A DNA stretch of 64,000 bases, taken from Paenibacillus popilliae ATCC 14706 (GTDB lineage Bacteria; Bacillota; Bacilli; Paenibacillales; Paenibacillaceae). Position numbers and translations under genes: made by a program. Shown one piece after another: positions 9,756 through 18,577 of this stretch. The first letter of the stretch is position 1; each line of letters opens with the position of its first letter. Below the pieces are notes generated by a model, which was given only the letters and a program-made list of their open reading frames with translations, was not told the DNA's origin and did not search any database. The DNA is taken from assembly GCF_000315235.1 (NCBI RefSeq), contig NZ_BALG01000222.1:1-64000 (forward strand), given 5' to 3'.

Positions 9756-10280
9756 TCAGCGCTCCTCCTTCGGCGCATTCGGAGCGGGACGTCGGCCGGG
9801 GAACAGCACCTCGAGCATGGCAAGAACGCGTTCCCGCTCCTCCCGGCTCAACGGCTGTCCATAATAATGGACAGGGCCGCTGTCGTTCAACACCTCCGTC
9901 AATTCATAGATCAGTTTTTTCTCCTTGACGCCGTGGGGCGCAAGCTTATTCCCGCCGGCCCGGTAATTCCAGCCTGGGCCGTCCATGCCGTCCATTTGTC
10001 TCGCCGGATGCGGCCACTCCCCGTTCTCGTGTGCGGGAACCGAAGGGTCTTCCTTCAGATTCATGTAGCCGGCGGCGCTCATAAGCCACTCGTACGGAAC
10101 GGAATAGACATGGGCCAGCTTCTTCAGCGTCTCGGGCGTCGGCTTGCGCTCCTTGCCCGTGCGCGGGTCGCGTCCTTTCTCCAGACTGCTTAAATAAGTA
10201 TGGCTGACTCCAGATTCACGTTCAATCTCCCGCAATGATCGCTTGCCCCGAAGCTCCTTCAATATTCTCTCGATGCTCAT
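9756..10280 (-). CDS. XRE-family (Cro/CI-type helix-turn-helix) regulator
   Basis: 174 residues from the ATG at 10280, preceded by AAAGGAGG at 8 bases. The HTH occupies residues ~5-65: SLREIERESGVSHTYLSSLEKG, then PTPETLKKLAHVYSVPYEWLM. The remainder is a Pro/Gly-rich linker and a short helical C-terminus (EREERVLAMLEVLFPG region) without a recognised ligand domain. The upstream region holds a symmetrical site over its -35 box, suggesting negative autoregulation. Targets are unknown. Confidence 0.85.
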   Translation of the reverse strand: MSIERILKELRGKRSLREIERESGVSHTYLSSLEKGRDPRTGKERKPTPETLKKLAHVYSVPYEWLMSAAGYMNLKEDPSVPAHENGEWPHPARQMDGMDGPGWNYRAGGNKLAPHGVKEKKLIYELTEVLNDSGPVHYYGQPLSREERERVLAMLEVLFPGRRPAPNAPKEER

Positions 10281-10350
10281 CGGCCAGACCTCCTTTCCCA
10301 TCTTTTTTCGCGTTTCATGACTTGCAAACAGCATAACATTGAGGTATAGT

Positions 10351-10369
10351 AATAGCAAGCGTTGCTATT
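10351..10369. promoter_or_regulatory. Inverted-repeat operator overlapping the XRE gene promoter
   Basis: AATAGCAA-GCG-TTGCTATT is a perfect 8+8 palindrome. Read leftward, TTGCTA within it forms a -35 element, followed after 17 bases by TATGCT, a plausible -10 for the XRE gene. The overlap is typical of an autorepressor site. Confidence 0.6.
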
Positions 10370-10543
10370 CTTGGATACCGTACAAGGGGAGAACAGTCCC
10401 TAACACGCACGGACACCGGACAGATGCCTTTGTATGGGCCGAGATTGGCGCGCGCATAGGCTTGGAGGCAGTGCATTTCAGGAATATGCAGGGATTAGAG
10501 GGGGGCAGGAGAGGGCCGTTCCCGCAGAGAGAGGAGGGGCAGC

Positions 10544-10591
10544 ATGAAAAACACGGCAGAAAACCATTCATTGAGCGCTATTCATGAATAG
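10544..10591 (+). CDS. Candidate 15-residue leader peptide
   Basis: A strong ribosome site (GAGGAGGGG) precedes ATG at 10544 and a 15-codon frame ending TAG at 10591. Its end overlaps the start of the next small frame (ATGAATAG). No homology is recognised. It could be a translated leader or chance. Confidence 0.25.
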   Translation: MKNTAENHSLSAIHE

Positions 10592-10667
10592 CAATAATGA
10601 CACACATCGCTTGATCAAAAGCGCAGAAACGGAGAGCATACTATGGATGAAGAAGGTGGGGAAGTGA
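10584..10667 (+). CDS. Candidate 27-residue small ORF
   Basis: Starts at an ATG overlapping the stop of the previous small frame and ends TGA at 10667, directly in front of the ATG of the 68-residue gene (GTGAGATG). The chained overlaps suggest possible translational coupling. No recognised family; it may equally be non-coding leader. Confidence 0.2.
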   Translation: MNSNNDTHRLIKSAETESILWMKKVGK

Positions 10668-10668
10668 G

Positions 10669-10875
10669 ATGAACATTCATCACCTGGTGCACTGCAGCCA
10701 GCTCAAGACAGGTCTGCTGGAGATTGCCTGCCTGCTGGACGACGACGAGCAGTACACGCGGCCGATGGCCGTCCAGGATCTGAAGAAGCTGATCGAGCAG
10801 GCCGTGCTGTTGGAGAATGCATGCCAGGGAGAACGGTGCCCGATTTGCCACCGCATGCATGAATGCGGGCATTGA
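10669..10875 (+). CDS. Small protein with Cys/His cluster
   Basis: 68 residues starting at ATG 10669 with GGTGGGGAAGTGAG just upstream. Mostly helical (KTGLLEIACLLDDDEQ, VQDLKKLIEQAVLLENAC). It ends in CPICHRMHECGH, a CxxC...HxxxCxH arrangement able to bind a metal ion. Composition and codon use are like the surrounding genes, so I judge it real. No function recognised. Confidence 0.55.
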   Translation: MNIHHLVHCSQLKTGLLEIACLLDDDEQYTRPMAVQDLKKLIEQAVLLENACQGERCPICHRMHECGH

Positions 10876-10900
10876 AGCGGGTCTGAACGGCACGGGCCCG

Positions 10901-11048
10901 ATGGAGCAAGCAGAGCCGGACAGCCTGCGGGTGGTTGACGCGCGGGAGCGGCGGGTGTCGCCATGACAACAGGGAGTGGCAGGAAGCGATTCGGCTGGCA
11001 TACCGCCAAGCCTACGGGCTGGACAAGGCAATCGTCCCGACCGGATGA
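10901..11048 (+). pseudogene. Possible frameshifted ~50-residue ORF
   Basis: ATG at 10901 opens a frame (MEQAEPDSLRVVDARERR...) that stops at a TGA near 10966. The next frame over continues with a well-formed helical peptide (REWQEAIRLAYRQAYGLDKA) to TGA at 11048. One indel would join them into a protein of about 50 residues. No family is recognised; this rests only on the look of the peptide. Confidence 0.3.
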
Positions 11049-11086
11049 TCCGGCACAGGATCCCAGCCCCGTGCCGGAACAACGCC

Positions 11087-11971
11087 TTAATCGCAGAAAA
11101 ACTGCTGCCGGTACCGGCGCGGTGACATACCTTCATACCGGGAGAAGCAGGCGGCGAAGTAAGCCGCTTGGTGGAAGCCGACCTCCTCGGCGATGCGCGA
11201 GATTGGCAGATCCGTCTGGTGCAGCAGCAGCTTCGCCTGCTCGATGCGGCAGCGCGTTAAATATTCGATTGGGGAGCATCCGAATTGCTTCTGCATGCAG
11301 CGGGCGATATAGACCGGATGGAAGTTCAGGCTGTTACCGAGCGCTTGAACCTTAATATCTTCGCGGTAATGGCGCCGGAAGTAAGCGGCTGCCCGCTCCG
11401 CGCACGCGGCGGCGGGGGATAGATCCGTCGGATCCGCCGATACCGACAGGAGATGGAACAGCTGTTGGAACAGCATCTGCTCCTTCCAGGGGGTGTTCGG
11501 CTCGGGTATCCCTTCCTGGAACTCCTGGAGCTGAAGCAGCACTTCACGCAGGCGATCCGGCTGCAGCGGCTTGCCGAACTGCGGCAAGGTCACGAGGAAC
11601 GGCCGCGGGGCGAAGGACGACGGGGAGGCCATGGCTGCCTCGCAACCGTCGAAGGCGTGGGAAGATGGGACGTCCTCGAGAGCCTCCCACGCTCCCTCCG
11701 TCTGGAAATGCAGCCAGAAGTACGTTGTCGGCTTCCCGCATTCCTTCGTTCCTCCGTGGGTTTGATCCGGCCGCAGAATAAGGACATGATCCGGATGGAC
11801 CGCATATTCCCGCTTCTCCTCGTGCATATGAAGACAGCCTCCGGTCACGAACAGCATGTCGAACACTTCGATATTCCGGCGGCTCGCATGCTTCTGCCCG
11901 GGTTCCATCATACCCGCTCCGCTGTAAATGTAATAGGGCAATGGCGGTAATGTGAACTGCAGCGCTTTCAT
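11087..11971 (-). CDS. AraC-family transcriptional regulator
   Basis: 294 residues from the ATG at 11971 (AGGAGGATCTCCCA upstream). The N-terminal half is a cupin-like sensing domain (VTGGCLHMHEEKREYAVHPDHVLILRPDQTH). The C-terminal ~100 residues carry two helix-turn-helix motifs: VQALGNSLNFHPVYIARCMQKQFG, and ISRIAEEVGFHQAAYFAACFSRYEGMSPRRYR, the classic AraC signature. It is transcribed away from the MATE exporter with 161 bases between starts, so it is a candidate regulator of that gene. Confidence 0.92.
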   Translation of the reverse strand: MKALQFTLPPLPYYIYSGAGMMEPGQKHASRRNIEVFDMLFVTGGCLHMHEEKREYAVHPDHVLILRPDQTHGGTKECGKPTTYFWLHFQTEGAWEALEDVPSSHAFDGCEAAMASPSSFAPRPFLVTLPQFGKPLQPDRLREVLLQLQEFQEGIPEPNTPWKEQMLFQQLFHLLSVSADPTDLSPAAACAERAAAYFRRHYREDIKVQALGNSLNFHPVYIARCMQKQFGCSPIEYLTRCRIEQAKLLLHQTDLPISRIAEEVGFHQAAYFAACFSRYEGMSPRRYRQQFFCD

Positions 11972-12132
11972 TGGGAGATCCTCCTTTATTCGAATTGAAC
12001 AGGTTGGCATCTTACTAGTTCAAGTTGATATGTTGACACATCTAGATGAGTATACCATCTATAATGATTACGTTCTATCCGTTGTGCAAGAGGATATACA
12101 GCCAACATCAGAAGATAACGGAGGTTTCATTT

Positions 12133-13512
12133 GTGAAAAGAGAATGGAATCGGTATGCATTGGGAGTGCTGGCATGGCCGATTTTTATTGAATTGTTCCT
12201 GCAGTTTCTGCTGGGGGCGGCGGATACGCTGATGGTGAGCCGCATCTCCGATGATGCGGTCGCGGTTGTCGGCTTCTCCAACCAGCTGTTCCAGGCGCTA
12301 ACGACCCTCTTCATGACCGTCGCGAGCGGGTCCGGCATCTTGATCGCGCAGAAGTTCGGTTCGCGGAGGGAGGAGGAGGCGCGTTCCGTGGCGATGATGG
12401 CGGTGGCGGCGAGCGCGATGATCGGACTAGCGCTCAGCTTCGTACTCTACGCGAAGCCGCGCGCGATCGCGGCGGTGCTGCAGCTACCGGATAGCCTGCT
12501 GCCGTTGGCGGACACTTATATTTCGATTGTCGGCGGCGGCATGGTGCTGACGGCGCTCACATCGACGCTCAGCACGGTTATCCGGAATACCGGGAATACG
12601 AAGGGGCCGATGATCATCGCGATCGGGATGAACGTTATCCATGTCGCCATGAACTACGGGTTCATCTTCGGCTCCTTCGGCTTCCCGCAGTGGGGGCTGA
12701 CCGGGGTCGCCCTATCGACCGTCATCAGCCGGCTGTTGGCGACGGCCGTGCTGGCTTATGTGTTCGTCCAATCGTTCGGACATCGCATCCGCCTGCGGGA
12801 GATGTTCGCCTTCGACGGGGCCCGCTTCAAGGAGATCCTGCATATCGGCTGGCCGCTCGGCGTCAACATGTCCTGCTGGGTCTTCTCCCAACTTGTCATA
12901 TTCGCCTTCATCGCGATGCTGGGGCCGCAGGAGCTGGCGGCGCGGACGTACATGAATACGCTGGAATCGTTCTGCTTCTTGCTCGGATCTTCGATCGCGA
13001 TGGCGTTGCAGATTCAGGTCGCCCATCTGTTCGGGGCAGGCCGGATGGAGGAGGCCTACACCGGGGCCTATCGCGCGCTGTTGTACGGATTGCCGCTCGT
13101 CACGGTCAATGCGCTCGTGCTGCTATTCGCGGGCCGGGCGCTGCTTGGGCTGTTCACGGTCGATCCGGAGATTGTGGCGCTCGGCGTCTCGCTGCTCGGA
13201 CTCAATCTGCTGTTGCAGCCCGGCAAAATGCTGAACATGGCAATGGGCAACGCCCTCAATGCGATAGGCGATACCCGCTTCGTCATGCTGACGGCCGTAT
13301 TCTCGATGTGGCTGGTCGCCACGGGCTTGTCCTACTTGACGGGCATTCATTGGGGTTGGGGGCTTGTCGGCATCTACGCCTGCATGATCGCGGATGAATA
13401 CATTCGTGGCATCCTCGTGCTGTTCCGCTGGAAGGGGCGTCGATTCCTGAAGCGATCCGAAGCGGCGGAGACAGGCGATACAAGGGTAAGGCCCATCTCG
13501 GAGCGCGCCTAG
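12133..13512 (+). CDS. MATE-family multidrug/Na+ exporter
   Basis: 459 residues; GTG start at 12133 with GGAGG 8 bases upstream. Twelve hydrophobic segments in two homologous halves; the first helix carries LGAADTLMVSRISDDAVAVVGFSNQ, the usual MATE start. Polar residues in helix 1 and the second-half motif (AARTYMNTLESF) fit cation-coupled transport. Likely exports toxic compounds or a metabolite. The divergent AraC gene is the obvious candidate regulator. Confidence 0.9.
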   Translation: MKREWNRYALGVLAWPIFIELFLQFLLGAADTLMVSRISDDAVAVVGFSNQLFQALTTLFMTVASGSGILIAQKFGSRREEEARSVAMMAVAASAMIGLALSFVLYAKPRAIAAVLQLPDSLLPLADTYISIVGGGMVLTALTSTLSTVIRNTGNTKGPMIIAIGMNVIHVAMNYGFIFGSFGFPQWGLTGVALSTVISRLLATAVLAYVFVQSFGHRIRLREMFAFDGARFKEILHIGWPLGVNMSCWVFSQLVIFAFIAMLGPQELAARTYMNTLESFCFLLGSSIAMALQIQVAHLFGAGRMEEAYTGAYRALLYGLPLVTVNALVLLFAGRALLGLFTVDPEIVALGVSLLGLNLLLQPGKMLNMAMGNALNAIGDTRFVMLTAVFSMWLVATGLSYLTGIHWGWGLVGIYACMIADEYIRGILVLFRWKGRRFLKRSEAAETGDTRVRPISERA

Positions 13513-13829
13513 AATAATTGCATAATCAATCGTGACATCGGTAGAGGGAGGCGCTGAGGCCGTCACTTTTTTCCGGCTTTCCGTGAAGCGAAGAGCTGGT
13601 ATAATTATGGCATAGCCGGGCGGGACTCCGCAGTGCGCGGCCCGCCGATACGAACGAAGAGGAGACCGGAGCAACAGGTGGCGAAGGGCGGATGAGACAG
13701 AAGGAATGGATATATAATATCGGCCAATACAGCCCGTAAGATGATATAGATCACATACATCCAGATGCCTTATCGAAGCTTATTTTTCATGATTTTTATG
13801 GCAAGACGTTGTGAGGGGGTTATCAGTGA
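13513..13829. other. Intergenic region with possible promoter and GC-rich hairpin
   Basis: 317 bases without a convincing gene. A TATAAT sits at 13600-13605, and GGCGGG/CCCGCC can pair around 13619-13645. No known riboswitch was recognised. Confidence 0.4.
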
Positions 13830-14903
13830 ATGACGAACAAGACAAAGGTGAAAATCATAGGGGTGGCATTTCTGCTGTTCCTCCTATCTGGTATTGGGTA
13901 TTTTCTTTGGGCCACCGCGTCCGATTCTGACAAGGAAGATCCGCTTGTGACCAAGACCTTTCTTAAATTCAATACGGTGATTCAATTGAAGTTGTATGGT
14001 GATGAAGCGTCGGAGAAGCATCTTGACGAAATCGAGAAGCTGCTGGATCGAATCGATCAGCAAATCAATATGAGCAATCCTGAGAGCGAAATATCCGGGG
14101 TGAATTCAGCCGCAGGAAAAGAAGCGGTAAACGTTTCGCAAGATACCTTCGATTTGGTGAAAAAGTCCGTAGAGTACGCCCAAGTTACGGGGGGAACTTT
14201 CGATCCGAGCATCGGATCGCTGGTCAAGCTGTGGAGGATCGGAGCTGGCGGGGAGCATCCCCCTGCTGACCATTTCATTGAGCAGGCCAAGTCGCTTGTT
14301 AATTACAGGGACATTGAACTGGATGAGAAAAATAGGACGATCAAGCTGGCAAAGGCCGGCATGTCCATCGATCTTGGAGCGATTGGCAAAGGGTACGCGG
14401 GAGAGCTGGTGTCTGACTACCTGCGTCAGGAGAAGGTTGGCAGTGCGATTATCGATCTGGGCGGCAGCACGATTATCGCGGTGGGCAGCAAGCCTGGAGG
14501 AGAGGTATGGCGCATTGGGCTGCAAGACCCGGACCGGAAGCGAGGGGAACAAATTGCCATCGTTCAGCTTCGAGATGAGACGATCGGCACATCCGGCGTC
14601 TATGAACGCTATTTTATTGACAACGGGATCCGATATCATCATATACTGGATCCAACAACGGGAGCACCGGCACAGAACGGGATCAAGAGCGTGACCATCA
14701 TCGGTCGAACCGCCACAGCCGGCGATGCGCTTTCAACGGCAGCGATTGTGAAGGGTTTGCAGGAGGGACTGGCATATTTGGAGCAGACCCCTGATGTTGA
14801 AGCCATGTTCATTATGGAGGATAACAAGGTGTACGTGACTTCGGGATTGAATGGGAAGATGAAGCTCACGAACTCACAATATACCCTTGTTGAAGCGGAA
14901 TGA
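13830..14903 (+). CDS. apbE: FAD:protein FMN transferase (ApbE), membrane-anchored
   Basis: 357 residues. An N-terminal hydrophobic segment (~residues 9-28) places the domain outside the membrane. ApbE motifs are in order: TGGTFDPSIG, IDLGAIGKGYAGE, IDLGGS, YHHILDPTTGAP and TATAGDALSTA (metal/FAD-binding Asp and Thr). The enzyme attaches FMN covalently to threonine of flavoproteins such as NqrB/C or extracytosolic FMN-binding proteins; no such partner is visible here. ATG at 13830 with GAGGGGG upstream. Confidence 0.9.
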   Translation: MTNKTKVKIIGVAFLLFLLSGIGYFLWATASDSDKEDPLVTKTFLKFNTVIQLKLYGDEASEKHLDEIEKLLDRIDQQINMSNPESEISGVNSAAGKEAVNVSQDTFDLVKKSVEYAQVTGGTFDPSIGSLVKLWRIGAGGEHPPADHFIEQAKSLVNYRDIELDEKNRTIKLAKAGMSIDLGAIGKGYAGELVSDYLRQEKVGSAIIDLGGSTIIAVGSKPGGEVWRIGLQDPDRKRGEQIAIVQLRDETIGTSGVYERYFIDNGIRYHHILDPTTGAPAQNGIKSVTIIGRTATAGDALSTAAIVKGLQEGLAYLEQTPDVEAMFIMEDNKVYVTSGLNGKMKLTNSQYTLVEAE

Positions 14904-14922
14904 TCCGACTTGTTGTGCTGGC

Positions 14923-14948
14923 ATAAAAAAACCGGTCCATGACCGGTT
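14923..14948 (-). terminator. Terminator of the leftward DUF1360 gene
   Basis: AACCGGTC-CAT-GACCGGTT hairpin; read leftward it is followed by a run of seven T (seven A on the plus strand). It also lies just past the ApbE stop. Confidence 0.75.
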
Positions 14949-14980
14949 GGAGCAAGTACTGCGGGTTGTATTGCTATCAT

Positions 14981-15331
14981 CTACAGTCTATTAAGCACGA
15001 ACTGCTCGATCAGGGCGGCGATTCCGGCGACGGCCAACATCAGCAGCAGAGGGAACGATGCCGGCACGTACCAGTACAGGGCAGTGAGGAAAGACGCACA
15101 CCATATGCCGGTACACCAATGACAGCTCAGCAGCGTTCCCATCCAATGCCGGAAGCCCGCCCCCCGGATATCGACTTGCCGGATGACGGTTCCATTGTCT
15201 TGGGGGGTGTAGGTGACGGTCATAAAGGGCGTTCGCAGCGGCCAGGTAATATCGTCATAGACGATAAGATGGGTCAGACGGAACGATGCCAGCGCCAGAA
15301 TGACCAACTGAATCCAGGTCAATTCCTCCAT
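14981..15331 (-). CDS. DUF1360 membrane protein
   Basis: 116 residues from the ATG at 15331, which has a near-perfect AAGGAGGAG upstream; longer frames exist but lack such a site. N-terminal helix LVILALASFRLTHLIVYDDI is typical of DUF1360, followed by CHWCTGIWCASF and a C-terminal helix. The family is common in spore formers (YngL-like) and of unknown function. It is divergent from the 52-residue gene. Confidence 0.8.
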   Translation of the reverse strand: MEELTWIQLVILALASFRLTHLIVYDDITWPLRTPFMTVTYTPQDNGTVIRQVDIRGAGFRHWMGTLLSCHWCTGIWCASFLTALYWYVPASFPLLLMLAVAGIAALIEQFVLNRL

Positions 15332-15433
15332 GTCAGCTCCTCCTTCATGAATGCGTGATACCAGCATGTCCAGTCCTTCTCTCTTCCAACGGCATATAAT
15401 AGATCGAGGTAAGAGAAATGGAGGTGACTGCTG

Positions 15434-15592
15434 ATGTGTTTCTGCAATTCGGTGAATCGGCTCAATTCCAAGCCAGGCAGAACGATAGAGGTCGTGAATA
15501 ATACGAGAGTACCGTCTCCGCCACAGCAAATTGTCGTTACGGCCCGCAATATCGAAGGCGTGGCAAGCCCGCAAGCTCCATGGCAAAAATAA
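15434..15592 (+). CDS. 52-residue protein with N-terminal CxC
   Basis: ATG at 15434 with a consensus GGAGGTGA 6 bases upstream, ending TAA at 15592. It begins MCFCNSVNRL, followed by a Pro/Val-rich stretch (PSPPQQIVVTARN). The excellent ribosome site and position opposite DUF1360 argue that it is real. Small Cys- and Pro-containing proteins are common in spore coats, so a coat role is a guess. Confidence 0.5.
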   Translation: MCFCNSVNRLNSKPGRTIEVVNNTRVPSPPQQIVVTARNIEGVASPQAPWQK

Positions 15593-16157
15593 GAGTACTG
15601 TCCCTGCGGAGAGATATCCGTATACCGTATGCTATGTAGCGGTTCCCTTGTTGGTTCACAGCGGGAGCACAAGTGAGGTCAGAAGCGGAAGCCCAAAAGG
15701 ACCAGACTTGTCCATCTGTTTTTTTGGGGCTGTCTGTCGAAGAGACTACAGCGGCGTGAACATCGCGGCGAGCTTGTGGGCAACGGATCCGACGACGCTC
15801 GCAAAGGGGCCACCGCGCATGCATTCCGACTGCTTGCCTGAGATTGCACCAACCTCATATTGCACTTGCGGAAGCCGGTCAGCCTGACCGGCTTCTTTGG
15901 CATGCGTCCGATTCAAGCTCCCCACTTGGCGGCATGAACCGATACGCCACTTTCCTTTCCGACTATGGCTGGATTCCGTAAGGCAGAAGTTATCGCGGAT
16001 AGCCCCTCGGGCCATCCTATTTTGAACGGGACGTGCATAGGTTCTAGTAATGGGGGACAATGGCTTGGGCTCGCCCCAGCAGAACAGTTCGCAGCTAAGG
16101 ATCGGAATCGGCAGGCACAATTCGAAAATGTACGTACATAGGGATGGGGTGAACTCG
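15593..16157. other. Apparently non-coding or decayed stretch before copA
   Basis: About 560 bases. Open frames exist on both strands but none has a ribosome site or recognisable protein features. The only clear element is the hairpin at 15871-15898. Confidence 0.4.
15871..15898 (+). terminator. Hairpin terminator
   Basis: An 11-bp perfect stem GAAGCCGGTCA / TGACCGGCTTC with loop GCC followed by TTT. It may mark the end of a now-lost gene, or terminate the 52-residue gene's transcript. Confidence 0.65.
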
Positions 16158-18401
16158 TTGGCGAATCGTTCCTCCGGCACATGGAATCGGCATACGCTGC
16201 ATATTACGGGCATGAACTGTGCCGCCTGTGCGGTTCGAATCGAAAAGGCATTGCGGCGCATGAAGGGGATCGGCAGAGTGTCCGTCAATTTCGCTGTCGA
16301 GCGGGCTTCAATTGAGCTGGACCCGGTCCGCCTGCACCTGCGGCAGATCGAGGACAAAGTCGTGCAGCTTGGCTTCGGCATTCGGAAGGATATGGATGCC
16401 GGCACTTATCTTGGCACGGATGTGACAGGGCTGTGGATCCGCTTCATCGCTTCGGCCCTGCTCACGCTGCCCCTGCTGTGGACGATGTTCTCCCACTACT
16501 GGCTTACCTCCTCGATATGGGTTCCAGAGCTGTTCTTCCAGCCCTGGTTCCAGCTTGCCTTGGCTACGCCGGTACAGTTCATCATCGGCATGCCGTTCTG
16601 CTTCGGCGCTTTCCACGCGCTGCGGAACCGGGGGGCGAATATGGATGTGCTGGTGGCGCTCGGCACCTCGTCGGCATATTTCTACAGCCATTATTTGGCC
16701 ATGAAGGCGATCCGGTCTCCTCCTGCCGAAGGACAGCATATTCCGCTCTATTTCGAGACCGGATCGATGATCATTACGGTCGTGCTGCTTGGCAAGCTGC
16801 TCGAAGGGGTGGCCCGCCAACGCACGATGAACGCGATGCGCGGCCTTCAGGAGATGCGGGCAGACTATGTCCATGTTATCCGGATGCAGCGGGAAACGCG
16901 GATTCCGATAGAGGAGATGCAAGTCGGCGATCAGGTCGTCATTCGCCCAGGCGAGCGGATTCCGGTGGATGGCGTTATCGTGCGCGGTCATTCGGCGGTC
17001 GACGAGTCGATGATTACCGGGGAGGGAATGCCGCAAGACAAGAGCGCCGGGGGCCAGGTGATGAGCGGGACGATAAACCAGCACGGGACCCTCGCCGTGG
17101 AAGCGCAGCGGATCGGTTCCGATTCCACGCTGGCGCAGTTGATCCGCTTGATGGAGGACGCCCAATATTCGAAGCCGCCGATTCAGTGCCTCGCGGACAC
17201 GATCGCGAGCTACTTCGTCCCGGTCGTCGTCGCCATAGCCGGCCTCACCTTCGCCGCCTGGTATGCGCTGCTGCAGCCCGGCGACTTCGGCCATGCGCTC
17301 GGGTGCGCGGTCTCTGTGCTTGTCATTGCCTGTCCGTGTGCCATCGGGCTGGCGACTCCGATATCGATTCTGGTCGGTACCGGGCGGGCGGCCCAGCAGG
17401 GAATTCTGTTCAAGGAAGGCCGCTTCATGGAACAGCTCCATCATACGGACGTCGTGCTGCTGGACAAGACGGGCACATTGACCGAGGGGAGGCCGGAGTT
17501 GACGGATGTTATTCCGCTGGGCGGATACTCGGTACGAAGACTGCTTCGCTGGGCGGCTGCTGCCGAGCAGTCCTCGGAGCATCCGATCTCGCGCGCGATC
17601 GCGGCGGCGGCAGAACGGCAGCGGCTGATCGTGCCCGAGGCGAAGCGCTTCTCCGGTATTCCGGGCTGTGGCATTTGGGCGGAGGTGGAAGGGAAGCGCC
17701 TCTTCCTCGGTGCGTATGCCAGGCTGAAGGCGCAGGGGATTCGGGCCGAGGGCACCGAAGAGGGCGTAATCGCGGATATGGAACGGGAAGGAAAGACGGT
17801 CATCGGCATAGCGGTCGACAACCGGCTCGCCGGCTTGCTCGCCATCCGCGATTCGCTGCGCCAGACCTCGGTCGGGGCGGTGCGGCAGATGAAGCGGCTG
17901 GGTCTGGAGGTGATGATGATGACCGGCGATCAGCGCATGACGGCCGAGGCGATCGCGAGAGAGGCCGGGATCGTGCATATCGCCGCCGGAGTGCTGCCAC
18001 AGGAGAAGGTGGAATGGGTGAGGCGGCTGCAGCGGGAAGGGCGGACGGTGACGATGGTGGGAGACGGCATCAATGACGCGCCCGCGCTGGCCGCCGCCGA
18101 TATCGGCATCGCGATGGGACAGGGGAGCGATATTGCCGGTGAAGCCGGGGATATTCATCTATTGCGAAGCGATTTGAGCTCCATCCCGAAGGCGATACAG
18201 ATTAGCCGTCGGACGATGTCCAATATTCGCCAAAATCTGTCCTTCGCCCTCGTCTACAACATCATCGCCATTCCTTTCGCGGTCATGGGCTGGCTCGAGC
18301 CATGGATGGCTGGAACGGCGATGGCGCTCAGCTCGGTCTCCGTTGTCGGCAACGCCTTGCGTCTGCAGCGATCAGGCCCGCGTAAGGAGGCGGTCTCGTG
18401 A
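16158..18401 (+). CDS. copA: Cu+-translocating P1B-type ATPase
   Basis: About 748 residues. One N-terminal metal-binding HMA domain with GMNCAAC, then eight membrane segments. Motifs: TGE loop (SMITGEGMPQDK), intramembrane CPCAIGLATP, phosphorylation DKTGTLTEG, SEHP, and hinge MVGDGINDAPALA. Helix 7 YN (FALVYNII) and helix 8 MAxSSxSV (MALSSVSVVGNA) are the Cu+ (P1B-1) signature. It exports cytosolic copper(I). The start is uncertain: TTG at 16158 has GGGGTGA five bases upstream, while GTG 16149, ATG 16128 and ATG 16050 are in frame. No CopZ or CsoR gene lies beside it. Confidence 0.92.
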   Translation: MANRSSGTWNRHTLHITGMNCAACAVRIEKALRRMKGIGRVSVNFAVERASIELDPVRLHLRQIEDKVVQLGFGIRKDMDAGTYLGTDVTGLWIRFIASALLTLPLLWTMFSHYWLTSSIWVPELFFQPWFQLALATPVQFIIGMPFCFGAFHALRNRGANMDVLVALGTSSAYFYSHYLAMKAIRSPPAEGQHIPLYFETGSMIITVVLLGKLLEGVARQRTMNAMRGLQEMRADYVHVIRMQRETRIPIEEMQVGDQVVIRPGERIPVDGVIVRGHSAVDESMITGEGMPQDKSAGGQVMSGTINQHGTLAVEAQRIGSDSTLAQLIRLMEDAQYSKPPIQCLADTIASYFVPVVVAIAGLTFAAWYALLQPGDFGHALGCAVSVLVIACPCAIGLATPISILVGTGRAAQQGILFKEGRFMEQLHHTDVVLLDKTGTLTEGRPELTDVIPLGGYSVRRLLRWAAAAEQSSEHPISRAIAAAAERQRLIVPEAKRFSGIPGCGIWAEVEGKRLFLGAYARLKAQGIRAEGTEEGVIADMEREGKTVIGIAVDNRLAGLLAIRDSLRQTSVGAVRQMKRLGLEVMMMTGDQRMTAEAIAREAGIVHIAAGVLPQEKVEWVRRLQREGRTVTMVGDGINDAPALAAADIGIAMGQGSDIAGEAGDIHLLRSDLSSIPKAIQISRRTMSNIRQNLSFALVYNIIAIPFAVMGWLEPWMAGTAMALSSVSVVGNALRLQRSGPRKEAVS

Positions 18402-18577
18402 TTCGGCAGCAGCCCCATATATGCGGATGGATGCCTTCGGCGGAACATCGGGACAGCAACAACAGGGCAGGCGCCCGGAAGCGCGCTGCCCTGTCGTCAT
18501 TGCAGTCTATCATCCCCGTCCGTCGTTATGGCTGACGACCATGTACACCTTGTAGTTCTTCTTCGCCTAATGGCGGA

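Noticed and set aside
13600..13829. Possible FMN or other riboswitch before apbE
   Set aside because: The conserved boxes of the FMN (RFN) or cobalamin aptamers are not present; only a generic GC hairpin is seen.
15593..15870. Several overlapping frames on both strands
   Set aside because: None has a ribosome site or plausible protein composition; treated as non-coding or decayed.
16308..18158. 616-codon minus-strand frame and 547-codon plus-strand frame over copA
   Set aside because: Long frames produced by GC-rich codon bias; His/Arg/Gly-rich, with no domains, while copA in the other frame has all P-type ATPase motifs.
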